Source: CAZPCT01 sp964585325
Lineage (GTDB): Bacteria > Patescibacteriota > Minisyncoccia > JACQLN01 > CAZPCT01
NCBI GenBank assembly: GCA_964585325.1
Contig: CAZPCT010000019.1
Coordinates: forward strand, 1-23,766
Direction of reading: 5' to 3'
Length of the DNA stretch: 23,766 nt
Under the pieces are notes generated by a model. It saw only the letters and a list, made by a program, of their open reading frames with translations. It was not told the DNA's origin and did no database searches. Below, piece after piece: positions 13,314-21,345 of this stretch. The position numbers and the translations under genes were made by a program. Each line of letters begins with the position of its first letter. The stretch's first letter is position 1.

Positions 13314-14060
13314 ATGAAGCTCATGCTTCACTCCACCGTCAAGACCCGTCCCGATGAACTCCCGCTGGAGTACAGTGCGGGATACATCAAGTACTTCTTC
13401 CTGGGGGTGGAAGAGGTACTCTTCGTGCCCTACGCCCTCAAGAACTGTGAGGTGTACTTCCGCCAGATGGAACACGCGTTCTGGAAGGTGCTGGGCCTCA
13501 AGCTCACCTCCATCCACCACGCCACGAGTCCGCGCCGGCGCCTCATGAATGCCGAGGCGGTCTATGTGGGCGGGGGAAACACCTTCCTGCTCAAGAAGCG
13601 GGTGGAGGACGCGCATCTGGGGGATCTCCTCGCCGAACGGGTGAGAAACGGGATGCTCTACATGGGCTCCTCAGCGGGGGCGAACCTGGCATGTCCCACC
13701 GTCAAAACGACAAACGACATGCCCATCGTCCAGCCCGCATCGCTGGAGGGACTAGGGCTCGTGCCGTTCCAGATCAACCCCCATTACCAAGCCACCTCCG
13801 CCTACGGCTGGTTCAGGAGAACCCTCCTGAGGATTCTGACCGGCCCGCCGCATATGGGCGAGCCGAGGGAACGGAGAATCCAGGAGTATCACGAGCACAA
13901 CACCCTGCCCGTTCTGGGTATGCGCGAGGGCTCGTTCCTTCTGGTAGAGGATGAACGCACCATGTACCTGGGAGGTAGTAGCGGGGCCCGCCTGTTCCGG
14001 CCGCCCATGGACCCGCAGGAGTTCAACCCCCGAGACGACCTCAGCTTCCTCCTCCTGTAG
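13314..14060 (+). CDS. pepE: Peptidase S51, dipeptidase E-like
   Basis: A 248-aa serine peptidase of the PepE/cyanophycinase family. AVYVGGGNTFLLKK carries the oxyanion-loop signature, YMGSSAGANLA (116-126) the nucleophile elbow with Ser120, and FQINPHYQ the catalytic His157; these numbers coincide with those of enterobacterial PepE (S120, H157). PepE cleaves Asp-X dipeptides. I start at ATG 13314 because GGAGG lies at 13304-13308; the longer frame from 13263 would begin inside the promoter. Codon use is GC-rich. It has its own promoter and a double terminator and separates fmt from def-priA, so it looks like an inserted cassette. Confidence 0.88.
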   Translation: MKLMLHSTVKTRPDELPLEYSAGYIKYFFLGVEEVLFVPYALKNCEVYFRQMEHAFWKVLGLKLTSIHHATSPRRRLMNAEAVYVGGGNTFLLKKRVEDAHLGDLLAERVRNGMLYMGSSAGANLACPTVKTTNDMPIVQPASLEGLGLVPFQINPHYQATSAYGWFRRTLLRILTGPPHMGEPRERRIQEYHEHNTLPVLGMREGSFLLVEDERTMYLGGSSGARLFRPPMDPQEFNPRDDLSFLLL

Positions 14061-14075
14061 TTGCACCCCACACCC

Positions 14076-14124
14076 GGCGGATGACAAAAGGGTCATCCGC
14101 CCCAGCCCCGTTACCGGGGCTTTT
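14076..14124 (+). terminator. Double hairpin terminator after pepE
   Basis: GGCGGATGAC/GTCATCCGCC (14076-14101) is followed by AGCCCCG/CGGGGCT with a TTAC loop (14104-14121) and TTTT. It abuts the def stop codon on the other strand and may stop transcription from both sides. Confidence 0.85.
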
Positions 14125-14589
14125 CTAGTTACTCAAATGATCTATAAACAACGTTCCTTTAAGGTGGTCAACCTCGTGCTGAAACAGGCGGGCCAAAAGC
14201 CCTTTTGCGCTTACTTTAAACATGTTTCCTTCCTCGTCCTGCGCCTTCACTGTTGTCTTATGCGAGCGGGGGACAACGTGCCACGTACCTGGGAGTGAGA
14301 GACACCCCTCCTCTTCCTCAACCTCCTTTCGCGACGTCCTTGTTATCTCTGGATTCACGTACACCAAATGCCCATCCGCCTCCTCCTCAAATTCGGGGTG
14401 AATAATAAAGAGTCTGAGGGCAACACCTACTTGCGGCGCGGCCAGACCAATACCGTTTTCCGTTGCGGCAAGCGTCTCGTGCATATCCTGTGCCAGCTCT
14501 TTAACATCTGTATCAAAAAGTTTCACTTTTTGTGAGTGACTCCGCAGTGTTGTATGGTCTTTCCCTGTAATTATTTCTCTTGTGGCCAT
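14125..14589 (-). CDS. def: Peptide deformylase
   Basis: A 154-aa metalloenzyme removing the N-formyl group from new proteins. All three motifs are present: GIGLAAPQVG, EGCLSLPG with the metal-binding Cys, and QHEVDHLKG with the two metal His and the catalytic Glu. I start at MATREIITG (14589); the longer frame would add 22 residues and overlap the priA end. No SD; the start lies 34 bases after the priA stop, so it is likely co-transcribed with priA. Confidence 0.95.
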   Translation of the reverse strand: MATREIITGKDHTTLRSHSQKVKLFDTDVKELAQDMHETLAATENGIGLAAPQVGVALRLFIIHPEFEEEADGHLVYVNPEITRTSRKEVEEEEGCLSLPGTWHVVPRSHKTTVKAQDEEGNMFKVSAKGLLARLFQHEVDHLKGTLFIDHLSN

Positions 14590-14623
14590 TGAACTTTGAT
14601 TGTAAATGGAAACGTAAAAATTG

Positions 14624-16537
14624 TTAATTGATAGTGCCAATGGGGTCAACATCAACCTCCCACGTGGAGGGGACGTAGCTCAAAAACGTGTTGCGCACTG
14701 TAATGGGAACGCGCTTGTCGGCACGAATGAGCATCTCCCACACATACCGCCCCTTCACCTTGCTTGTGTGCGCGGGAAGCGGGTCATACACGTTCATTCC
14801 TTTGGGAACCACTTTCAAAAGTTTCTTTCCTAGCACATGCGCCTTGCGCTCGGCCTCTTTTTGGTCCCGTTCTCGCAATGTGAGCATGATAAGCTGGCTT
14901 GCCGGCGGCCACCCGAATTGCTCCCTACGGGCAAGCGTGTCTTTCAAAAACTGTTCATATGTCTCGTCCACCACATGGGAAATAACTGGGTGCTCGGGCT
15001 GATACGTCTGCCAGATAAAGGTATTCGCCGCCATGCTCCGTAATTTAGAGGCTAACAAAAACGTCTGCTCCTCTCCGTTGTACTCCGGCAACAGAAGAGA
15101 GGCTTCAAGGTTCACAATCCCCGTTACATGCACGCCGCCGATAATGCGCGGCTTAACCACCATTTGCGTTCCCACCAGAACGTCAATATCTTTGTTCTTA
15201 AACCGTTCCAAGACTGCCCGCTGCGCTTGGGGCGAAGGGGTGTGATCACTGTCCATCACCTCCGCCTGCAGATGGGGATGCTGCGCGCGAATCTCATCAA
15301 CCACCCGCTGGGTACCTGAGCCAAGCGCTTTGAATTTTGAACCACCACACGAGGGACACGCTTTGGGCATGGAGTGGCGAGAGCCGCAGAAACGGCAGAC
15401 TAACTGTTCTTTGTGTGTAAAGGTAACCATTGCGGCATCGCACCTGTTGCAGCGTAACGTGTGGCCACAATCCCGGCACAGCACCACGGTATACGCCCCT
15501 CTGCGATTGATGAGGAGCACCGCCTGTGTACCATTTTTTACCTGGGACAATTCTTTTTGGAGCCGCACAGAAAGAGGAGAGGTATTTCCTTTTTGCATCT
15601 CTTCTCTCAAGTCAACAACGTGGGTTCGCACCTCCTGTACCTGCCCGGAAAGAGTGGAACGGGTGTGCGGCTTTTTAAATGCCACCTTGACGCCCTCTTT
15701 TTGCGCGCGTGCGTAGAGCATGACACTGGGCGTCTCCGATCCCATTAAAAGCGAGATATTGTGGGTCTTAGTCCGCCAAAGCGCCACTGTACGCGCGTCA
15801 TATTTGGGGTGCTGATCCCATGATTTGTGCGAATCATTTTCCTCTCCCTCAACTACCACCGCCCCCAGCCAAGGAAGCTGCAAAAGCGCCGCGCCACGCG
15901 TCCCTACAACCGTTTTTGTCTCTCCTGTAAGCAGCTGGGTGCGCGCCACATACTCTTGTTTAGGAGTACGCTGCGACGCCCAAAGAACCGCGCTCTTCTG
16001 CAAAACAGAAGGGAGGCGCTCAAAAAACCGTTCCGCCTCAAGGGTTTCAGGAAAAAGTAAGAGTGTCTGCTGCCCCCGTGGGAGGTGGTGTTCTATGATC
16101 TTTACGTACTCTGCAAACCGCAGGGGGCTCTGAGTATGGGCAAAGGAAAACCCGTCCCCGCGGTACTGCGCGACAGATTCGTAATCAAGATCTTTATGTT
16201 TTTGCAAATACGCAGGAAGGGCGGCGCGGGCAACAAACCCTACCGGGGAAAAGTAGTAGTTGGCCAACCACTCAAAGAAAGAAATGTCGTCTTCGCTCGC
16301 CACCCGCCGTTCGTTCAGTACCCCAGAAATACCTTTGAGCTTGAACGAAGCGCTGCGCAGCTCCGCCTTTCTCTCTTGCACGTCCTCAGAGCCCAGCACG
16401 AGTACCGGTGCCGTACGGTTGCCTATGGGTGCTTCCGCGATCGTGCCACGCTCAAGCGGGCGTGAGAAGAAGTACGTAAATATCTGCGCTTCTTGGCGGG
16501 GGACAAACGTAAGTGGGATGACAGATATGAGAAACAT
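14624..16537 (-). CDS. priA: Primosomal protein PriA-like, ATPase motifs degenerate
   Basis: A 637-aa homologue of the replication-restart helicase PriA. The N-terminal DNA-binding region (FTYFFSRPLERGTI) and the eight zinc-binding Cys (CRDC, CNRC, CRFC, CPSC at about 365-410) are intact, and VLVGTQMVVK keeps motif V-like sequence. The ATPase is broken: where TGSGKT should be there is HTQSPLRFAEY, the DEEH box reads VEGEENDSH, and the final QVAGRAGR motif reads ASKLRSMA. It may therefore act as a structural, non-helicase restart factor. No frameshift or stop, so it is under selection for something. No SD before the ATG at 16537. Confidence 0.85.
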   Translation of the reverse strand: MFLISVIPLTFVPRQEAQIFTYFFSRPLERGTIAEAPIGNRTAPVLVLGSEDVQERKAELRSASFKLKGISGVLNERRVASEDDISFFEWLANYYFSPVGFVARAALPAYLQKHKDLDYESVAQYRGDGFSFAHTQSPLRFAEYVKIIEHHLPRGQQTLLLFPETLEAERFFERLPSVLQKSAVLWASQRTPKQEYVARTQLLTGETKTVVGTRGAALLQLPWLGAVVVEGEENDSHKSWDQHPKYDARTVALWRTKTHNISLLMGSETPSVMLYARAQKEGVKVAFKKPHTRSTLSGQVQEVRTHVVDLREEMQKGNTSPLSVRLQKELSQVKNGTQAVLLINRRGAYTVVLCRDCGHTLRCNRCDAAMVTFTHKEQLVCRFCGSRHSMPKACPSCGGSKFKALGSGTQRVVDEIRAQHPHLQAEVMDSDHTPSPQAQRAVLERFKNKDIDVLVGTQMVVKPRIIGGVHVTGIVNLEASLLLPEYNGEEQTFLLASKLRSMAANTFIWQTYQPEHPVISHVVDETYEQFLKDTLARREQFGWPPASQLIMLTLRERDQKEAERKAHVLGKKLLKVVPKGMNVYDPLPAHTSKVKGRYVWEMLIRADKRVPITVRNTFLSYVPSTWEVDVDPIGTIN

Positions 16538-16630
16538 CTTTTTAGTTGGTAAGCTTCATTATCTTCCTAAGTTTGTTAGAGCAATCCTAGCAGGAAAGAG
16601 CGCAGTTTTGCTAGTAAATATGGGAAGAAA

Positions 16631-16641
16631 TGTGGTAAAAT
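16631..16641 (+). promoter_or_regulatory. Extended -10 upstream of aspS
   Basis: TGTGG-TAAAAT at 16631-16641; no convincing -35 at normal spacing. It shares the TGTGGTA form seen at other promoters here and would start the aspS-to-ftsW run, with a leader of about 22 nt. Confidence 0.5.
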
Positions 16642-16669
16642 AAGCATAATAACCCCTAAGAATTGACGC

Positions 16670-18070
16670 ATGGAACGACTGTTAGTGTCCCAAACCCCCC
16701 AGAAGGTAGGGGAGAAGGTCCGTGTTGCCGGTTGGGTCCATAACCGGAGAGATCATGGAAAGCTTACCTTTGTTGATCTGAGAGACGCCTCTGGCATCCT
16801 GCAGGTTGTTTTTGCAGGTATTGAAGAGGTGGGCGAGCTGAGAAACGAATGGGTAGTGGAGATAGAGGGAGAGATAAAGGCACGCCCAGCTAATATGATA
16901 AACGAAGAACTTGTTACTGGCACAGTTGAGCTCAAAGCAGAGTCATTGGTAGTGCTCAATAAGGCAGAAACGCCGCCCTTTCCATTGGACACGGATGGCT
17001 ATGACATCAACGAGGAGCTCCGGATGAAGTACCGGTACCTCGACCTGCGCAGAGAGCGAATGGCGCGAAACATTCGTTTGCGGCACAAAGTAACAACACT
17101 TGCTAGAAACTATCTTGATAGTAAAGACTTCGTTGAGATAGAGACGCCTCTTTTAACCAAGACATCCCCAGAGGGTGCCCGGGATTTTTTGGTTCCTTCT
17201 CGCAACAAGAATGGAAAATTTTTTGCTCTTCCTCAGGCTCCTCAGCAATACAAGCAACTATTAATGATCGCTGGATTTGAACGGTATTACCAAATAGCAC
17301 GCGCGCTTCGTGACGAGGACCTCCGCGGTGATAGGCAACCGGAACACACTCAAATTGACCTGGAGATGTCATTTGTTAAAGAACGCGACGTGTTAGACGT
17401 GGTTGAAGGAATGATGATTCACATTACAGAAGGTGTCGGCAAACAAGTGCTACAAAAACCCTTCCCTGTAATCACCTATAAGGAATCCATGGAGAAATAC
17501 AAGAACGATAGATTTGACCTCCGCCCTAACGAGGACCCTAATGTTCTGGCCTTTGCCTGGGTAGTAGATTTTCCACTTTTTGAGAAAGACGAGAAGACAG
17601 GAAAATTAACCTTCGCCCACAACCCCTTCTCCGCCCCGAAGGCAAGTGATGTTGAAAAGCTTCTTCAAGGAAAAGACCTAGAAAGTCTGACGGCTCAGCA
17701 ATACGACCTTGTGTGCAACGGCCACGAACTTGCATCCGGAGGTGTTCGAATATCTGATCCTGCGGTACAAAAAAAGGTCTTTGAGATTATGGGTCTCACA
17801 GAAGAACAGACGGAAGAGCGATTTGGTCATCTTTTACATGCATATCAGTACGGTGCACCGCCTCATGCGGGCATGGCGCCTGGTTTGGACCGGTTGGTCA
17901 TGGTGCTTGCGAATGAGCCAAACATCCGCGAAGTTATGGCGTTTCCAAAAGCAGGAGACGGCAGTGATCCAATGATGGACGCGCCATCTGAAATAAGTGA
18001 GGAACAACTGAAGGAGCTTGGACTAACGGTGGTAGAGAAAAAGAAAGACGACAAGCCCCGCGGTTCGTAG
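16670..18070 (+). CDS. aspS: Aspartyl-tRNA synthetase, short form
   Basis: A 466-aa class II synthetase. OB-fold anticodon domain: VRVAGWVHNRRDHGKLTFVDLRD. Motif 1 region: RHKVTTLARNYLDSKDFVEIETP. Motif 2: FERYYQIARALRDEDLRGDRQ, then EHTQIDLEMSF. Motif 3: GLDRLVMVLA (each cited in part). YRYLDLRRE and FALPQAPQQYKQ are bacterial-type AspRS features. Bacterial AspRS is usually near 590 aa because of a GAD domain between motifs 2 and 3; here FDLRP leads at once into AFAWVVDFPLFE, so that domain is deleted. Whether it also charges tRNA-Asn cannot be told. No SD; first gene of the plus-strand run. Confidence 0.95.
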   Translation: MERLLVSQTPQKVGEKVRVAGWVHNRRDHGKLTFVDLRDASGILQVVFAGIEEVGELRNEWVVEIEGEIKARPANMINEELVTGTVELKAESLVVLNKAETPPFPLDTDGYDINEELRMKYRYLDLRRERMARNIRLRHKVTTLARNYLDSKDFVEIETPLLTKTSPEGARDFLVPSRNKNGKFFALPQAPQQYKQLLMIAGFERYYQIARALRDEDLRGDRQPEHTQIDLEMSFVKERDVLDVVEGMMIHITEGVGKQVLQKPFPVITYKESMEKYKNDRFDLRPNEDPNVLAFAWVVDFPLFEKDEKTGKLTFAHNPFSAPKASDVEKLLQGKDLESLTAQQYDLVCNGHELASGGVRISDPAVQKKVFEIMGLTEEQTEERFGHLLHAYQYGAPPHAGMAPGLDRLVMVLANEPNIREVMAFPKAGDGSDPMMDAPSEISEEQLKELGLTVVEKKKDDKPRGS

Positions 18071-18109
18071 TGCGCTATTTACATTTCGTGCTTAACCCAT
18101 GGAGGGTGT

Positions 18110-18811
18110 GTGCCGTACAAAGTAAAAATAGAACAATTTGAGGGGCCGCTGGATCTCCTGCTGGAGATTGTGGAGGCCCGCAAACTGAGTTTGGTCACTA
18201 TCCCATTGGCTGAGGTGGCCGAGCAATTTTTGACGCACCTTGCCACGCTCACAGAAAGAAGCCTAGAGGAGATTACACAGTTCCTGGTTGTAGGCTCGCG
18301 CCTGGCGTTGCTAAAGTCGCGAGAACTCGTCCCGTCCTTGGAAGACACCGACGAAACGGATGGGGACTTGGAGAACTTAAAAAAGCAACTGGTGCGGTAC
18401 CATCCCTACCGCTCAGCCGCGCAAAAACTTGCTACGGTGGCGCACGGCAAAGAGCGCTACCACGCCCGCCCTGCGTTTGCAGACACAGACCCTGTCTTTT
18501 ACTTTCCCCAGGGGCTGACCCTCCAGACACTGGCCGAAAGCGCGCGACACGTTGCCGCACATGCGTTGAATACGCCCGTCATCCCACAGGCAACGGTACG
18601 AAAAACTATCTCTCTCCAGGTATGCATAGACCACTTATTGGGTGTAACAAAAGGAGAAAACAAGCTTGACTTCACCACGTACGTACAAGAAAAACCGCGC
18701 GAGGACCGGGTGGTGCACTTCATTGGCATGCTAGAACTGGTGCGAATGGGGAAAATGTCAGCCCGGCAGAAAAATAACTTTGGTACAATTGTACTCACCG
18801 CACATGACTAA
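18110..18811 (+). CDS. scpA: Segregation and condensation protein A
   Basis: A 233-aa kleisin. The N-terminal VKIEQFEGPLDLLLEIVEARKL and ITQFLVVGSRLALLKSREL are family hallmarks (cited in part); the C-terminal winged-helix part ends the protein. ScpA bridges SMC heads with ScpB. Starts at GTG 18110, four bases after GGAGG, one of the few core genes here with an SD. Overlaps scpB by eight bases. Confidence 0.93.
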   Translation: MPYKVKIEQFEGPLDLLLEIVEARKLSLVTIPLAEVAEQFLTHLATLTERSLEEITQFLVVGSRLALLKSRELVPSLEDTDETDGDLENLKKQLVRYHPYRSAAQKLATVAHGKERYHARPAFADTDPVFYFPQGLTLQTLAESARHVAAHALNTPVIPQATVRKTISLQVCIDHLLGVTKGENKLDFTTYVQEKPREDRVVHFIGMLELVRMGKMSARQKNNFGTIVLTAHD

Positions 18812-19355
18812 GATCACCTTAGACAAACAACTGGAAGCACTGCTCTTTGCCAACGGGGACCCTGTGCGCGTGTCCCGCCTCTGTAGTGTGACTAAAAAGA
18901 AAAAAGGAGAGGTCCTTGAGGCATTAGAAACACTCAGAGCCCGTCTTATAAAAGAGAGTGGGTTACGCCTAATACAAAAGGACGAGAGTATTCAACTGGT
19001 TACGGAAAAATCACTGGCCCCACTTGTAGGAACGCTGTTCAAGACACAAAAGAGAGAGGAGTTGTCCCGGGCCTCGCTAGAAGTGCTCGCCATCATAGCG
19101 TATAGCGGCCCCGTGTCCCGCGAAGCTATAGAACGTATACGCGGCGTCAACTCTGTATATATCCTGCGCTCTCTCCTTATGCGTGGTTTAATAGATGAAA
19201 GGCGAGAAGATACAGACGCGACGTACGAACTTTCGTTTGAGACAATGAGGGAGTTGGGGCTCTCAAGCCCGCACGAACTTCCCGATTGGCCAACTATTCA
19301 AGAGGAAATAGCAACGTCCCAGTCCTCCCTGGCGGAACACAAACATGATGCATAA
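18804..19355 (+). CDS. scpB: Segregation and condensation protein B
   Basis: A 183-aa protein made of two winged-helix domains: LDKQLEALLFANGDPV opens the first and LEVLAIIAYSGPVSREAIERI (cited in part), a family hallmark, opens the second, followed by RGVNSVYILRSLLMRGLI. I start at MTKITLDKQ (18804), overlapping the scpA stop; translation is probably coupled. Overlaps the next gene at its end. Confidence 0.95.
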   Translation: MTKITLDKQLEALLFANGDPVRVSRLCSVTKKKKGEVLEALETLRARLIKESGLRLIQKDESIQLVTEKSLAPLVGTLFKTQKREELSRASLEVLAIIAYSGPVSREAIERIRGVNSVYILRSLLMRGLIDERREDTDATYELSFETMRELGLSSPHELPDWPTIQEEIATSQSSLAEHKHDA

Positions 19356-20313
19356 AGGACACCACAAAATAACCTTTCACGCCATTCTCGGCGGATTCAT
19401 TGCCGTCTCACTTCTTTTAATCTCATACAGTTTTGTTGCCAGCGGTGAAGAGGGGAGGACCGCCTTTAAGAACCGCCTGAGCGAGCAACTACTGCGCACG
19501 CAAGCAGCAGATGAAACAGCACGCGTGACCTATCTTACGCCGAACGTGGACATACCGCCGCCCGTGCTAGGGGCAGCAGCATCGCTTGTGTGGGACAGCG
19601 CCTCATCCACTCCCCTCTGGGAACATAGCGCGAGGGATCAACGTCCCATTGCCTCCATCACCAAGCTGATGACTGCGGCGGTTGTGAGTGATACCTCCCG
19701 CATGGACGAACCGGTGGTCATCTCGGACACAGCTGTTGAAACAATAGGTGAGGCTGGTTCTCTGCGCGCAGGGGAGGCGCTAACAGTAGAGGCGCTCCTG
19801 CAGGCGCTCCTTCTAGAGTCCAGTAATGACGCTGCTGTAGCTCTTGCGGAACATGTGGAGGAATACACGGGCAAGAACTTTGTCACGCTTATGAACGCAA
19901 AAGCACTGTCGTTCGGCATGAGCACCTCGCGCTTTCAGGACTCGGCAGGGCTGATAGACGAAGGGGCTTATTCAACCGCGCGGGATCTTGTCACCCTGTT
20001 GGACCGTCTCCGTACCCGGCCTGAATACCGGGACATATGGGACATTTTGGCACACCCCACACTCACCACATTCTCCGCAGACGGGCAGATCGTACACTCA
20101 TTTGCCAACACCAACCCCTTCCTTGAAGAGCTTGCCGGCGTAGTAGGAGGGAAAACAGGCTATACACACGCGGCAGGGGAGTCAATGGTGTTAGTAGTGA
20201 GTAGTCCTGACGGCTCACGGGAGCTGTATTATATTGTGCTCGGCTCAGACGACCGGTTTAGGGATATGCGAACACTCATTAACTGGGTATCAAGCGCGTA
20301 CGTATGGGAATAG
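19345..20313 (+). CDS. dac: D-alanyl-D-alanine carboxypeptidase (S11, PBP5-like)
   Basis: A 322-aa penicillin-binding protein with an N-terminal membrane anchor (residues about 12-32). Active-site motifs: SxxK in ASITKLMTA, SxN in ESSNDAA, KTG in GGKTGYT. It trims the terminal D-Ala from peptidoglycan stem peptides outside the membrane. There is no C-terminal beta-rich or amphipathic anchor domain, so it is the short form. It overlaps scpB by 11 bases and mraY by 10, showing tight operon packing. Confidence 0.92.
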   Translation: MMHKGHHKITFHAILGGFIAVSLLLISYSFVASGEEGRTAFKNRLSEQLLRTQAADETARVTYLTPNVDIPPPVLGAAASLVWDSASSTPLWEHSARDQRPIASITKLMTAAVVSDTSRMDEPVVISDTAVETIGEAGSLRAGEALTVEALLQALLLESSNDAAVALAEHVEEYTGKNFVTLMNAKALSFGMSTSRFQDSAGLIDEGAYSTARDLVTLLDRLRTRPEYRDIWDILAHPTLTTFSADGQIVHSFANTNPFLEELAGVVGGKTGYTHAAGESMVLVVSSPDGSRELYYIVLGSDDRFRDMRTLINWVSSAYVWE

Positions 20314-21344
20314 AAACAATAGAGGTCATCCGCATACTTTCTCTCTCAGCAGGGGCATTTGTCCTTGCTATGGCGCTCACGCCGTTGTGGACCCACATTC
20401 TCTACAAATACCGGCTGCGAAAATACCGCTCCATGGAAGGCACGCCCGTGTTTGCCTCTCTTCATTTAAAGAAGGCGGAAACACCCACAATGGGCGGTGT
20501 CATCATTTGGGGGACAGTGGTGGTGGTCCTTATCCTATTGGCACTACTGCGAAAAGTGTTCCCCGAAACGTTTTGGGATCATTTTTATTTTGTCTCACGT
20601 TCTCAAACATTACTCCCCATTGGGGTACTCATTTTTGCGGCTCTGGTGGGTCTTGCGGATGATCTTTTTGGTGTTCTGCGCATTGGACCAAAAGGTGGGG
20701 GTATCAGCATGAAACAGCGGCTCGGCATCTACACCATTATGGCAGCCGTAGGTGCCTGGTGGTTTTTCTATAAGCTGGAGTGGGACATATTGTTCGTACC
20801 GTTTTTAGGTACGTTCGCGATTGGCGCGTGGTATATCCCAATATTCATTTTTATCATTGTCGCCACCGCGTTTTCGGTAAACGAAACGGACGGCCTTGAC
20901 GGCCTTTCGGGGGGCATTTTACTTGTCGCTTTTGCCGCAATTGGACTTATAGCGTTCCTGCAGGGGCGGTTTGACCTGGCAACGCTCTGTGCGGTCATAG
21001 TGGGCGCCATCATCGCGTATTTATGGTTTAACATTTACCCGGCCAGGTTCTTTATGGGGGATACCGGCTCAATGTCACTGGGAGTCTCACTGGGCGTTAT
21101 TGCCATGCTTACAAACACGGCGCTTATTCTGCCATTTATTGCGTTCATTCCCATGATAGAGTCCGCGTCCGTCATTATTCAGCTGACCTCAAAGAAGGTG
21201 CGGGGAAAGAAGATATGGCACTCAACTCCTATTCACCACCACTTTGAAGCAAAGGGGTGGCCGGAAACAAAAGTGACACAGCGCTTCTGGCTTATAGCGG
21301 GCGTTATGGCATCCCTGGGTATTGTTATCTATCTTCTGGGCTAA
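20304..21344 (+). CDS. mraY: Phospho-N-acetylmuramoyl-pentapeptide transferase
   Basis: A 346-aa polytopic membrane enzyme making lipid I. KAETPTMGG, LADDLFGV with the catalytic Asp pair, NETDGLDGLSGG, FMGDTGSMSLG and PIHHHFEAKGWPE are all family signatures. About ten membrane helices are expected. Starts inside the dac gene, without an SD. Confidence 0.96.
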   Translation: MGIETIEVIRILSLSAGAFVLAMALTPLWTHILYKYRLRKYRSMEGTPVFASLHLKKAETPTMGGVIIWGTVVVVLILLALLRKVFPETFWDHFYFVSRSQTLLPIGVLIFAALVGLADDLFGVLRIGPKGGGISMKQRLGIYTIMAAVGAWWFFYKLEWDILFVPFLGTFAIGAWYIPIFIFIIVATAFSVNETDGLDGLSGGILLVAFAAIGLIAFLQGRFDLATLCAVIVGAIIAYLWFNIYPARFFMGDTGSMSLGVSLGVIAMLTNTALILPFIAFIPMIESASVIIQLTSKKVRGKKIWHSTPIHHHFEAKGWPETKVTQRFWLIAGVMASLGIVIYLLG

Positions 21345-21345
21345 T

